DNA from: DASZHJ01 sp963735465 | GTDB taxonomy: Bacteria; Pseudomonadota; Alphaproteobacteria; ATCC43930; CGMCC-115725 | Length of the DNA: 64,000 nucleotides | Assembly: GCA_963735465.1 (NCBI GenBank) | Contig: CAVTLA010000001.1 | Location: 3,844,001-3,908,000 of the forward strand | Reading direction: 5' to 3' | Part shown: piece by piece, positions 25,077 to 33,718 of the stretch | Layout: each line of letters starts with the position of its first letter | Position numbering within the stretch: the first letter of the stretch is position 1 | Notes under the pieces: model-generated | What the model was told of the DNA's origin: nothing | What the model saw: only the letters and a program-made list of their open reading frames with translations | Databases searched by the model: none | Program-made: the position numbers and the translations under genes

Positions 25077-25313
25077 ATGGGTAGCTTCAGCATCTGGCAC
25101 TGGCTGATCGTCATCGCGGTGGTCGCCGTGCTGTTCGGCGGGCGCGGCAAGCTCACCAACGTCATGGGTGATTTTGCCAAGGGCATCAAGGCCTTCAAGT
25201 CCGGCATGAAGGACGAGGACACCGCCGAGCAGGCACCTCCGGCACGGGTTACGCCGCCCGCCGGCCAGGCGAGCGCCGGCGCCACCGAGAGGCCGGTCCA
25301 CGACCGCACCTGA
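25077..25313 (+). CDS. tatA: Sec-independent protein translocase subunit TatA
   Basis: 78 residues. The N-terminal membrane helix SIWHWLIVIAVVAVLFGGRGKL is followed by the amphipathic helix VMGDFAKGIKAFKSGMKDED, then a flexible acidic/proline tail, the standard TatA layout. TatA assembles around TatBC to let folded proteins with twin-arginine signals cross the membrane. tatB and tatC are not next to it, so they must lie elsewhere. A perfect TTGACA at 25006-25011 could be the -35 box, but no good -10 follows at the right distance. Confidence 0.92.
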   Translation: MGSFSIWHWLIVIAVVAVLFGGRGKLTNVMGDFAKGIKAFKSGMKDEDTAEQAPPARVTPPAGQASAGATERPVHDRT

Positions 25314-25425
25314 CCTCGACCGCCCGGGCGGATCGGCGGCGCGCCCGGGTGGGCGCGCCGCTTTCCGTTCCGGGTGTTGTCCGGTAACGCCGCGACCAAG
25401 CCACTGAAGACTCTGGAGCGTAACC

Positions 25426-26542
25426 ATGAGCGACGCCGGATCCCGCCCGCGCTACGCGCGGCTTCTCTCAGCGCTTCCAGCGACCGTGCCCTTCGTGCCG
25501 CCGGAAGCCCTCGAGCGCCGCATCGGCCGCACGCTCAGGATCCGCATCGGCGCCAACGAGAGCGCCTTCGGCCCCTCCCCCAAGGCGGTGGCGGCGATGC
25601 GCGCCGGCGCCGAGCGCGTGAACTGGTATTGCGATCCCGAGGGCTTCGTCCTCCGAGAGGCGATCGCGCGGCGGCATAACGTGGCGCGGGACAACGTGGT
25701 GCTGGGCGCGGGCATCGACGATCTCCTGGGTCTCATCGTGCGCAGCTTCGTCGATCCCGGCGACCGCGTGGTGATGGGGCACGGCGCCTATCCCACCTTC
25801 GCCTTCCATGTGAACGGTTTCGGCGGCCGCCTCGTCACCGTCCCCTACCGGGACGACCGCAACGATCCGGAGGCGCTGGCGAAGATGGCGCGGCGCCGGC
25901 GTGCGCGCCTGGTCTATCTCTCCAATCCCGACAATCCCACCGGCAGCTGGCTCGCCGCGGCGGACCAGCAGCGCCTGGTGGAGGGGCTGCCGCCCGGCTG
26001 CCTCCTCGTCCTCGACGAGGCCTATGCGGATTTCGCGCCGCCGGAGGCGCTGCCGGCGCTCGATGCGGAAGACCCGAGGGTCATTCGGCTCCGCACCTTC
26101 TCCAAGGCGCACGGCATGGCGGGCTCCCGCATCGGCTACGCGGTGGCGCCGAAGGAAACCATCCAGGCCTTCGACAAGATCCGCCATCACTTCGGCGTCA
26201 ACCGCCTGGCCCAGGAAGCGGCACTCGCCTCCCTCGGCGATCCCGAGTTCATCGCCGGGGTCGTGCGCTCGGTGGAGGCCGGCCGGCGCGACTACGCCGA
26301 GTTCGCCACCGAGCTCGGCCTCAAGACGCTGCCGTCGGCCACCAACTTCGTCGCCATCGATCTCGGCAGCTTCGAGCGCGCGACCACGGCGATGAAGCGC
26401 CTCCTCGAGGAGGAAGTCGATCTTCGTGCGCATGCCCGGCGTGGCGCCGCTCAACCGCTGCATCCGGGTCACCGTGGGAACCCCCGACGAGCGCCGCGGC
26501 TTCGCCGAGGCCTTCCGCCGCGTGGTGGCGGGGCTTCCCTAA
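25426..26542 (+). CDS. HisC-like class I/II aminotransferase, one frameshift
   Basis: PLP enzyme of about 371 residues when repaired. Key blocks are RIGANESAFGPSPKAV, AGIDDLLGLIVRSFVDPGD, SNPDNPTGSW, the PLP-phosphate region LVLDEAYADF and the Schiff-base lysine in RTFSKAHGMAGSRIGYAV. Close to 26417-26421 one extra base moves the frame; after it the normal end IFVRMPGVAPLNRCIRVTVGTPDERRGFAEAFRRVV follows to TAA 26540-26542. No other histidine genes are near, so it may act on histidinol phosphate or on another amino acid such as phenylalanine. Convergent with the PhyH gene, two bases between stops. Confidence 0.82.
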
Positions 26543-26544
26543 CT

Positions 26545-27396
26545 TTATTCGTCGACGTAATGCGGCTCCGGCCGCTCGTGCAGCTGCTCGTAGTGCACCA
26601 GCACGGGCTCGCCGAGCGGGCACGGCTTGCCGTTGCGGAACGCCCATTCGCCGCGGTCGCAATCGGCGGCGCGGACGTAGCCGTTGAGATAGAAGCGGCG
26701 ATCCTCGGCCGTCTTGTTGCTGGTGGAGCCGTGCACGGTCAGCACGCTCCAGAGCGCGACATCGCCGGGCTCCATCTCGAGATCGATGAGCTTCGCCGGA
26801 TTGAGGCCGGCGGCCTCGAGCGCCGCGTCCTGGGGCGTGCCGGCAAGGATCTGCTGAGGTGCGGGGATCGTGAGCTCGCCGCGCAGATGGGAATAAGGCA
26901 GCAGGCGCATGGCGCCGCTGTCTTTCGTGTGCGGATCGATGGCGATTCCGGTCTGCACATAGGAGATCTCGAGATTGCGGTAGGCGGCGCGCGGCCGGCG
27001 GAAGCGCACGTCCTGATGAAAGGCGAAATCCACGTTGACGGCGCCCGGCGGCTTCCAGTGCAGCTGGTTGATGATCTGCTTGATGTCGCGGCCGAGGATC
27101 GGCGACAGGATCTCGAAGAGGCGGGGATCGCGCCGCACCTTCTCCAGAACGGGATCGTTGTAGGACGGCCATTGCACGAGGCGCACGATCTTGCCCAAGG
27201 CGGGATCGTTGCCGAGGCGATAGAGCAGGTTGCCGTGGCGGAAGCTGGCGCCGTATTTCAGGCCCGCGTCGCGCTGGCGATCGAAGGCCTGGGCCATCTC
27301 CGCCACCTCGTCGGGGGCGAAGACGCCACGCAGGACGGCATAGCCGCGGCCGCGGTAGTGGTGAAGCGCGTCGCCCAGGGTCTTTGGATCGATCAT
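26545..27396 (-). CDS. Phytanoyl-CoA dioxygenase (PhyH) family protein
   Basis: Predicted Fe(II)/2-oxoglutarate dioxygenase, 283 residues from ATG 27396 (MIDPKTLGDALHHYRGRGYAVLRGVF). The iron ligands appear as HQD in DFAFHQDVRFRRP and a distal His in VLTVHGSTSNKT; the 2-oxoglutarate Arg is probably in DRRFYLNGY. MRLLPYSHLRGE and GDVALWS are also typical of the family. An ATG 11 codons earlier is possible. The substrate is unknown; bacterial members hydroxylate many small molecules. Confidence 0.87.
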   Translation of the reverse strand: MIDPKTLGDALHHYRGRGYAVLRGVFAPDEVAEMAQAFDRQRDAGLKYGASFRHGNLLYRLGNDPALGKIVRLVQWPSYNDPVLEKVRRDPRLFEILSPILGRDIKQIINQLHWKPPGAVNVDFAFHQDVRFRRPRAAYRNLEISYVQTGIAIDPHTKDSGAMRLLPYSHLRGELTIPAPQQILAGTPQDAALEAAGLNPAKLIDLEMEPGDVALWSVLTVHGSTSNKTAEDRRFYLNGYVRAADCDRGEWAFRNGKPCPLGEPVLVHYEQLHERPEPHYVDE

Positions 27397-27459
27397 GCCA
27401 GTGCCGTCATACCCGCAACGGGTCACCAAGCGCTTAATCCCGACCGCACACTTAATTAA

Positions 27460-29133
27460 CTAGTTAACCCTGTTTGCCGCCGCTGGCAAAGCTTCCGGCG
27501 CCATCACCACGGAGTGGCCGCTGGCGAAGAGCCGGAGGAAATCCGGCAGGAAGCTTTCCATGCCTTTGACGGTCCCGCCTTCCGGCGGCGGGATGACGCC
27601 GGCGGTATAGCCCAGCGCGGCGAAGGGCAGCACCAGGTCCTCGTCCCGGGAGAGGATGTGGATCGGCACCGTGTGGGGTGCCACCGACCCGGAGACGAAG
27701 CCCGGCGGCTGATGGTCGCCGAGGATGATGACGAGAGGCTGGCCCTTGAGCTGCTTGAGCCAGCCCGCCAGGGTCTTGAGATCGTACTGGATCGATTGCA
27801 GGTACGGCTGCTCCAGATGCCACCAGTCCGGATCGGTGTAGATCCGGTCCCACTCCGCCTGGGTCACACTCTTGTAGGGGCCGGCGTCGCTCCAGTCGGC
27901 GACGTAGGGCGGCACCGGCGCGAAGGGCGTGTGGCTCGACAGCAGCACGATCTGGGTGAAGAGAGGCGGATGCGGATGGGCGTCGATCTCCCGCAGCGCC
28001 ACCTTGAGGGTCCACTGGTCGGGAATGCCGAACCAGCCGAAGGGCGGGCCGTCGTAGCCGAGATCCTTGGCGGTGAGCGTGCGGTCGAAGCCCCAGTACG
28101 CGCCCTCGGGCCACGGGCTCTTGATGCCGGGCATGATGTTGAGGCTCTGATAGCCCGCCGCCTTCATGTATTCCGGGAGCGTGCGGCGATCGGTGGAGAG
28201 CAGCAGGCGGTAGAGGAAGGGATCGAGCTTGAGGCCGCTGGACATGGTGCCGTGCGCCAGCCACGAGCCGCCGCCGAAGGTCGGCGACACAATGCGGTTG
28301 GAGAGCATGTAGTAGCCGGCGTCCTCGACCTCGCCGGCGAAGGTGTCGAGGGCGGGGCGGATCGCCGCGGCGAACTGCGCGTCGTCCAGCACCGTGGTGC
28401 CGTAGGATTCGAAGAAGACGAGGTAGACGTCGTGGTGCCGCAGCCGGCCGAGATCGCTCGCCGGCGGCTGCGGCTCGGCCAGCGCCTCGGCGTAGGGACC
28501 GGGAGCGCCGTGCATCACCCGCCAGGCGGCCCAGGTGCGGGCGGCGTGCTGGCCGATCTCCCGGCTGAGCCGGGCCGAGACCAGGGGATTTCCGCCGGCG
28601 ATAGGGATCGGCAGCAGGATCAGGCCCAGCGCGGCGACGGCGAGAGCGAGCTGGGGCCGGCCGGGACCGCGCAGCGCGCGCTCCATCCGGCCGAGCAGAA
28701 ACGCGACAATCATTAACACCAGAATCAGCGCCAGGAGGGTGCCGAGCAGCGCCGACCAGCCCTTCACCGGACCCGCCGCATCAAGAAAAAGTCCAAATAA
28801 TCCAGGGACATGGGGCAGGTCCCAGTAGAGGTCGAGGTCGCGCTCGAAGAAGCTCGGCACCGCCGCCGCGAGGAGGTGGAAGACCGCCGCGAGCACCACC
28901 AGAAGGGCGATGCCCACGCGCGCGAGCAGCGGCAGCCGGCGCCCGAGCAGCGTCCCCACCGCGAGCCCGCCCAGGAGCAGCAGCACCTCGAGCTCCGGCC
29001 GGACATCCGCCGCGAGACGATTGCCGTCCTCCACCTGCGCCGGCAGGAACAGGAGCGATAGGAGCGCGGTGCCGAGCAGCACGGTCAGGAACGCGGGGAC
29101 GGGCGGCATCGGGCGCTGCGGGGGAAGCGGCAT
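27460..29133 (-). CDS. Membrane-anchored sulfatase-like (LTA synthase-type) protein
   Basis: 557 residues. Four or five membrane helices occupy roughly residues 10-190, then a periplasmic alkaline-phosphatase-superfamily domain. VYLVFFESYGTTVL gives the first metal site, FGGGSWLAHGTMSSG holds the expected Thr/Ser nucleophile, SSHTPF and ILGDHQPP give the later metal ligands. This is the architecture of LTA synthases and phosphoglycerol or phosphoethanolamine transferases, so it probably modifies a periplasmic glycan or lipid. In Gram-negatives this could be an osmoregulated glucan or lipid head group. The target cannot be told. Confidence 0.85.
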   Translation of the reverse strand: MPLPPQRPMPPVPAFLTVLLGTALLSLLFLPAQVEDGNRLAADVRPELEVLLLLGGLAVGTLLGRRLPLLARVGIALLVVLAAVFHLLAAAVPSFFERDLDLYWDLPHVPGLFGLFLDAAGPVKGWSALLGTLLALILVLMIVAFLLGRMERALRGPGRPQLALAVAALGLILLPIPIAGGNPLVSARLSREIGQHAARTWAAWRVMHGAPGPYAEALAEPQPPASDLGRLRHHDVYLVFFESYGTTVLDDAQFAAAIRPALDTFAGEVEDAGYYMLSNRIVSPTFGGGSWLAHGTMSSGLKLDPFLYRLLLSTDRRTLPEYMKAAGYQSLNIMPGIKSPWPEGAYWGFDRTLTAKDLGYDGPPFGWFGIPDQWTLKVALREIDAHPHPPLFTQIVLLSSHTPFAPVPPYVADWSDAGPYKSVTQAEWDRIYTDPDWWHLEQPYLQSIQYDLKTLAGWLKQLKGQPLVIILGDHQPPGFVSGSVAPHTVPIHILSRDEDLVLPFAALGYTAGVIPPPEGGTVKGMESFLPDFLRLFASGHSVVMAPEALPAAANRVN

Positions 29134-29191
29134 GGGCGGAGACTAGTCGCGGAAGCGCCCGCAGTTCAACGGTTCCCCGCTCACGCTCCCG

Positions 29192-30337
29192 TCATCGCGG
29201 CGCGAAGGCTCGCGCCAGGCGCTCGTAGTCTTCCGCCTCGTTGTAGGCCTGGGCCGCGATGCGGAGCCAGAGTTTGCCGTCGATGCGGTGCACCGGGGCC
29301 TCGATGCGCTGCGTCTCCCGCAGCCACGGGATGATCTCGGCGGGCTCGCGGCCGCTCTCCGGCACGCCCACCACCGCCATCGCCGCGAACATGTTCGGCG
29401 GCGCCGCGAGGCCGGTGCCCCACTTCTTCGCCAGCATCGCCGCCATCTCGCCGGCGAGCGCGCGGTTCCGCTCCATGAGCCGCGCGCCGCCGAGGCGGCC
29501 ATGAAACGCGATCCCGTCCGGCGTCGCGAGCCAGCCCGAGAGATCCCGCGTCCCCATCCAGTCGAACTCGGCGAGGAAGCCGCCGCCGTAGCCGTGGGAG
29601 ATGGTGAGCGGATGCAGCTCGCCCTGGCGCTCGCGCCGGGCCCAGAGGATCGCCGTGCCCCGCGGCACGAACAGCCACTTGTGCAGGTTGGCGACGTAGT
29701 AGTCGGCGCCGAGGGCGGGAATATCGAGGGGAAGCTGCCCCGGCACATGGGCGCCGTCGATCAGCACCTCCGCCCCCGCCGCCCGCGCCAGCGGGATCAG
29801 CGTCTCCACCGGCAGCAGGATCGCGCTCTGGGAGGCGATGTGATCGAAGACCGCGAGGCGCGTCCGCGGCGAGAGTTTTTCCGCCACCGCCGCCACGATC
29901 GCGTCGGCATCGCGCACCGGCAGCGGGATCTTCACCTCGACGAGAGTGGCGCCGGTGCGGGACGCCACATAGGCGGCGGCGTGATTGACGGCGCGATATC
30001 CGAGCGACGTCACCAGGATCTCGTCGCCGGGCTTGAAGCTGAGGGAGCGCAGCACCGCGTTCGCCGCCGAGGTGGCGTTCTCCATGAAGACGACGTCCTC
30101 GCCTTCGGCGCCGAGATAGCGCGCCACCGCCGCCGCCGGCTCCCTGAGCGCCCCCGTCCGCACCTCCGCCATGAAGGCGGCGGGATTGCGCTCGATGCGC
30201 CGGCGCCACTCCTCCTGCGCCGCCAGCACCGCGCGGGGCGTCACGCCGAAGGAGCCGTGATTGAGATAGGCGACGGCGGGATCGAGGTCCCACTCGGCGC
30301 GGACCGCGGCGCCGAAGGGCAGATTGGAGATCGTCAT
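29192..30337 (-). CDS. Class V aminotransferase (isopenicillin N epimerase-like)
   Basis: 381-residue PLP enzyme. AYLNHGSFGVTPRAVLAAQEEWRRRIERNP is the typical opening of the IPN epimerase/cysteine desulfurase-like group. VFMENATSAANAVL binds the cofactor phosphate, VLIDGAHVPGQLPLDI holds the Asp and the next region YYVANLHKWLFVPRGTAIL holds the Schiff-base Lys. There is no desulfurase Cys loop, so epimerase, lyase or aminotransferase activity is more likely. It lies nine bases after the gamma-glutamyltransferase gene on the same strand and is probably in one operon with it. Confidence 0.88.
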   Translation of the reverse strand: MTISNLPFGAAVRAEWDLDPAVAYLNHGSFGVTPRAVLAAQEEWRRRIERNPAAFMAEVRTGALREPAAAVARYLGAEGEDVVFMENATSAANAVLRSLSFKPGDEILVTSLGYRAVNHAAAYVASRTGATLVEVKIPLPVRDADAIVAAVAEKLSPRTRLAVFDHIASQSAILLPVETLIPLARAAGAEVLIDGAHVPGQLPLDIPALGADYYVANLHKWLFVPRGTAILWARRERQGELHPLTISHGYGGGFLAEFDWMGTRDLSGWLATPDGIAFHGRLGGARLMERNRALAGEMAAMLAKKWGTGLAAPPNMFAAMAVVGVPESGREPAEIIPWLRETQRIEAPVHRIDGKLWLRIAAQAYNEAEDYERLARAFAPR

Positions 30338-30346
30338 CCCCTGAAC

Positions 30347-31941
30347 TTACTGTTCCGCCACCGCCGCCGCCACCGGCGAGGGCACATGGGCCATGCCGAA
30401 ATTCCGCGTGCCTTCCCGCAGCACCGCCGAGGGCACCGCGAAGGACGACGGATAGAGCCCGTTCTCCAGCAGCTCCACCGGGAAGCGCTCGCGCAGCGCC
30501 GCGACGAATTCCGGCTTCATCCGCAGGTCGCAGAGCACGGTGTCGGTGCTGGCGTCGAGGCGCGGCGTCATCATCGCCTCCTCCAGCGGCAGGTCGAAAT
30601 CGACCAGGAAGGAGACGAGCTGGGTCACCGCGGGAATGATGCGCCGGCCGCCGCAGGCGCCGAGCGCCGCCCAGGGCTTGCCGCCGCGCATCAGCACCGC
30701 CGGGCACATGTTGGCGAGGGGCTTCTTCGCCGGCGCGAGCGAGTTCGGCCGGCCCGGCGTCGGGTCGAACCACATCATGCCGTTGTTCATGGGAATGCCC
30801 GTCGCGCGGCAGCACCACCTTGGAGCCGAAGCGCGACAGCAGCGTGTTGGTGAGGGCCACCATGTTGCCCTCGGCGTCGACGACGGAGAGATGCGTCGTG
30901 TTGGTGGCCGGCGGGCATGGCGTGGCCGAGCTCCGCCAGGCGCTCGGCGAAGGCGGTGCGGAGCGATTGCGCATAGGCGACATAGGCCCGGGCGTCGGGC
31001 CAGCCCACGGTGCCGTCGGGAATGGCGGCGCTCATCAGCTTGAGGGCGCGGAGCAGCGTGGTGCCGCCGGTGAGGAGCGGCGCGCCGTGCACGGTGACGT
31101 CGCGATAGGCCAGGCTCTGGGACGCCACCACCTCGGCGCGATATCCCCCGAGATCGCCGGCGGACATCACGCTGCCGCCCTCGGCGAGATCGGCGAGGAG
31201 ATCGCGGGCGATCTCACCCTCGTAGTAATCCCGCGGCCCCGCCGTCTGCAGGCGCCGGTATGTGGCCGCCAGCGCCGACAGCGGCAGGTATCCGAGCGTG
31301 CCGCTGTCCCGCGGCACCGGCGGCAGATCGTTCGGCAGATAGACCGCGCGGGAGCCCGGGAAATTCCGCAGATCCGCCGCCGCCATCGAGACCTGGAGAC
31401 AGGTGTTCCAGTCCAGCGGCATCCCGCGCTCGGCGAGAACCGCCGCCGGCTCGATCACCTCGGCAAAGCTCTTGCGCCCGAACCGCTCCAGCGCGAGGGC
31501 AAACCCCGCCACCGACCCCGGCACGCAGATCGAGGCGAAGCCCTTGGCGTTCCGATCCCCCGCCACCATCGGCCAGCCGAAGAGATCGGCGCTCACCCCC
31601 GACGCCAGCGGATAGGCCGCGGGATCGGTGGCCGCCGGCGACACCAGCGTGAAGTCGACGACATGCACCTGCCCCGTCGCCGCCTCGCCATAGACCAGCA
31701 GCCCCGCGCCCCCGATGCCGCTCATCCACGGCTCGACGACGCCGAGCGCCAGCGCCGTCGCGACCGCCGCATCGACGGCATTGCCGCCGGAAGCCAGAAC
31801 CTCGGCGCCGACCTCCGCCGCGCGCCAGTTCTGCGCGACGACGATGCCGCGGGAGGAGACGGTGGCGGGCTTGGCGAGCGACCAGCGCTCGAGGGGGGTG
31901 GGTGGGGGCGGTGAGTGGGGGCATGAGACCATCAGCATCAT
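30347..31941 (-). CDS. Gamma-glutamyltransferase family protein, two frameshifts
   Basis: Ntn-hydrolase precursor of about 530 residues when repaired. The large subunit includes GIVVAQNWRAAEVGAEVLASGGNAVDAAVATALALGVVEPWMSGIGGAG. The small subunit starts at the autocleavage Thr in NTTHLSVVDAEGNMVALTNTLLSRFGS and goes on to NNGMMWFDPTPGRPNSL and ACGGRRIIPAV. Single extra bases near 30912 and 30802 split it over three frames. ATG 31941 is preferred; a longer frame starts with TTG at 31959. No signal peptide is seen, unlike the periplasmic glutathione enzyme, so this is a cytoplasmic paralogue that likely acts on other gamma-glutamyl or amide compounds. Confidence 0.8.
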
Positions 31942-32007
31942 CGGCCTGGGGAGAGACAATTTGCCTATAAGCCTGACACCACGGCAAGGATAGACAGATT
32001 AAAGAAA

Positions 32008-33306
32008 TCAGCGACCAGGTTTTTTGAATGTGAGAATAACCTCACGCCGCATCCGCGCATTCAGCGCGACGGACACGCCTTCTTTCGAAGGTGGCGGCAG
32101 ATAACGGCGGTTTGCAGGAAGGTGCCTGACACTTCGTTTGCGAAGATGCAACCCGGCCAGCTTCGCTAAATGCACGACTATTGTGGAATTTCGGATAAAG
32201 GTCCCTCGGATGGTATTTTCTCCGACGACATAAATGGCCTTGCCGCCAGGCGCGAGCACACGAGAAACTTCGCATACTGCGCTCTGCACATCCGAAATGT
32301 ACCGCGCGAGTATGGCCTTGTCCCGCAACCCCAATTTTGGACGGAGATTTAGCTGGTCGACAAGCTCGGCAATATCTTCGTTATTTGAATCATCGCGCTT
32401 ACCCACCTCGGTTCCGACGCTTCGACTGCGCAGCAGACGAAGCTCATCGATGCTGTGTCCCATCCATACAAGCGAGAACTTGCTGCACCGCATATAGTCG
32501 ATTGCATTCAGGTAAGGTGGGGATGTCAGAACTAAATCCACAGACGCATTTGGAATCGGGAGGTTTCTGGCATCGCCCTCGTGAATCGATGGTGCCGGGC
32601 CACGATTTTTCGTGGTTTTGCAGACGCAATTGTCGACTACGCGCTGAACGGCTGAAATGAATTTATTAAATGGCTTGGACGGCGCCCAATCATACCATTT
32701 GTGCGGACGGCTGTGTGCGAGATCCATCGCAAGTGAAGCGCCGGATTGCTTGGTAATAATTAATCGAGAAAACGCACACCAGAGCACGTTACGGATCGTT
32801 TCATCTCGCAAACCTGCGATGGCGTTCGCCAGTGAGGCAAGCTGGCGTCGTGCATATCCGTCAAACCAATATGCAACGAATCGCCTTGTCTCTGCGTCCG
32901 AATGTCGGGGATAGGCGTCGCCCACAGACATGAGTTTGAAATTACGTTTGGCGCGCATCAAGATATCATCTGCCTTTTTGCGCGCTTTATCAGGGTTGAT
33001 AGCCGTCGTCCAAACCCTGGAGATCAAAACCGCAAGGGGATCGATGTCTACCCCCATCGCGTGGTGACCTTGCGCGCGCGCTACCGCGAGCACGGTTCCT
33101 GATCCCATCATCGGATCAAGAACGCGAAGGGACTTGTCTGGGTCTCTCAGAATATCAAGCGCGATGCCGGGCGCCATTCGAGCGGGGAAGGGATGAACCG
33201 GATCACGTCCAAGTGCTTCAGTGATCGTTTGCTTATGAGACAACACCACTACTCCGCGTTTCTGAGCGTCAATTGCGGAGGGCTGCGTGTATCGGCGCAG
33301 CGCCAT
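32008..33306 (-). CDS. DNA methyltransferase of the island operon
   Basis: 432 residues, expected to transfer methyl from S-adenosylmethionine to DNA. PFPARMAPGIALDIL leads into motif I, DPMMGSGT at residues 64-71, and GVDIDP (85-90) binds the cofactor. Motif IV is TSPPYLN from residue 261; the form [TS]PPY is typical of N6-adenine or N4-cytosine enzymes. A roughly 170-residue insert between the two motifs may read the target. The last part (VLAPGGKAIYVVGENTIRGTFI) fits the late strands of the fold. ATG 33306 overlaps the upstream gene by 38 bases; GTG codons near 33250 are alternatives. Last gene of the operon; it probably marks self DNA. Confidence 0.85.
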   Translation of the reverse strand: MALRRYTQPSAIDAQKRGVVVLSHKQTITEALGRDPVHPFPARMAPGIALDILRDPDKSLRVLDPMMGSGTVLAVARAQGHHAMGVDIDPLAVLISRVWTTAINPDKARKKADDILMRAKRNFKLMSVGDAYPRHSDAETRRFVAYWFDGYARRQLASLANAIAGLRDETIRNVLWCAFSRLIITKQSGASLAMDLAHSRPHKWYDWAPSKPFNKFISAVQRVVDNCVCKTTKNRGPAPSIHEGDARNLPIPNASVDLVLTSPPYLNAIDYMRCSKFSLVWMGHSIDELRLLRSRSVGTEVGKRDDSNNEDIAELVDQLNLRPKLGLRDKAILARYISDVQSAVCEVSRVLAPGGKAIYVVGENTIRGTFIRNSTIVVHLAKLAGLHLRKRSVRHLPANRRYLPPPSKEGVSVALNARMRREVILTFKKPGR

Positions 33307-33718
33307 GAGCTAGCTTGTGTTTCAAATCAGCTCGATTTCCGGAAAGGCCATACATGGAGCGAGGCTTTCGTTCGATTCGGACCCACGCCTGCTCCGTTTC
33401 CTCGAAGCTCACTAGCTCATGCAGACAAGATGCATCGATCGCAACCAGTCCATCAAATCCGCAAACAAATATCATGTATGATCCGCGACACGCCGCTTCC
33501 AATTTTTTTAAGTCCAACACATGTTGGCGATGAAACGTAAAATGCCAAGGCGACATTCTCTTGGAAGAGTGCTTTACGAAAACGCCAATCGTCCCATTGA
33601 GCACAAATGCGCTGACACGTCCTCGCTTTCGAAATGGGGATAGGCAAACTGCCGACTTTGCACCACCAATTATTTGGCGCAGAGCGACGCCCTGATAGAT
33701 CTCGTACTCGTCAAACAT
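33269..33718 (-). CDS. 149-residue protein of the Z1 operon, unknown family
   Basis: I do not recognise a named domain. The protein opens MFDEYEIYQGVALRQIIGG, then SAFVLNGTIGVFVKHSSKRMSPWHFTF, YMIFVCGFDGLVAID and a basic RIERKPRSMYGLSGNRADLKHKL. The strands and the mixed acidic/basic positions could fit a small nuclease-like or DNA-binding fold, which is inference. Its start overlaps the Z1 stop by eight bases and its end overlaps the methyltransferase start by 38, so all three are translated as one coupled set. In a two-enzyme system lacking any other nuclease it is the best candidate for the cutting or recognition subunit. Confidence 0.75.
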   Translation of the reverse strand: MFDEYEIYQGVALRQIIGGAKSAVCLSPFRKRGRVSAFVLNGTIGVFVKHSSKRMSPWHFTFHRQHVLDLKKLEAACRGSYMIFVCGFDGLVAIDASCLHELVSFEETEQAWVRIERKPRSMYGLSGNRADLKHKLAHGAAPIHAALRN

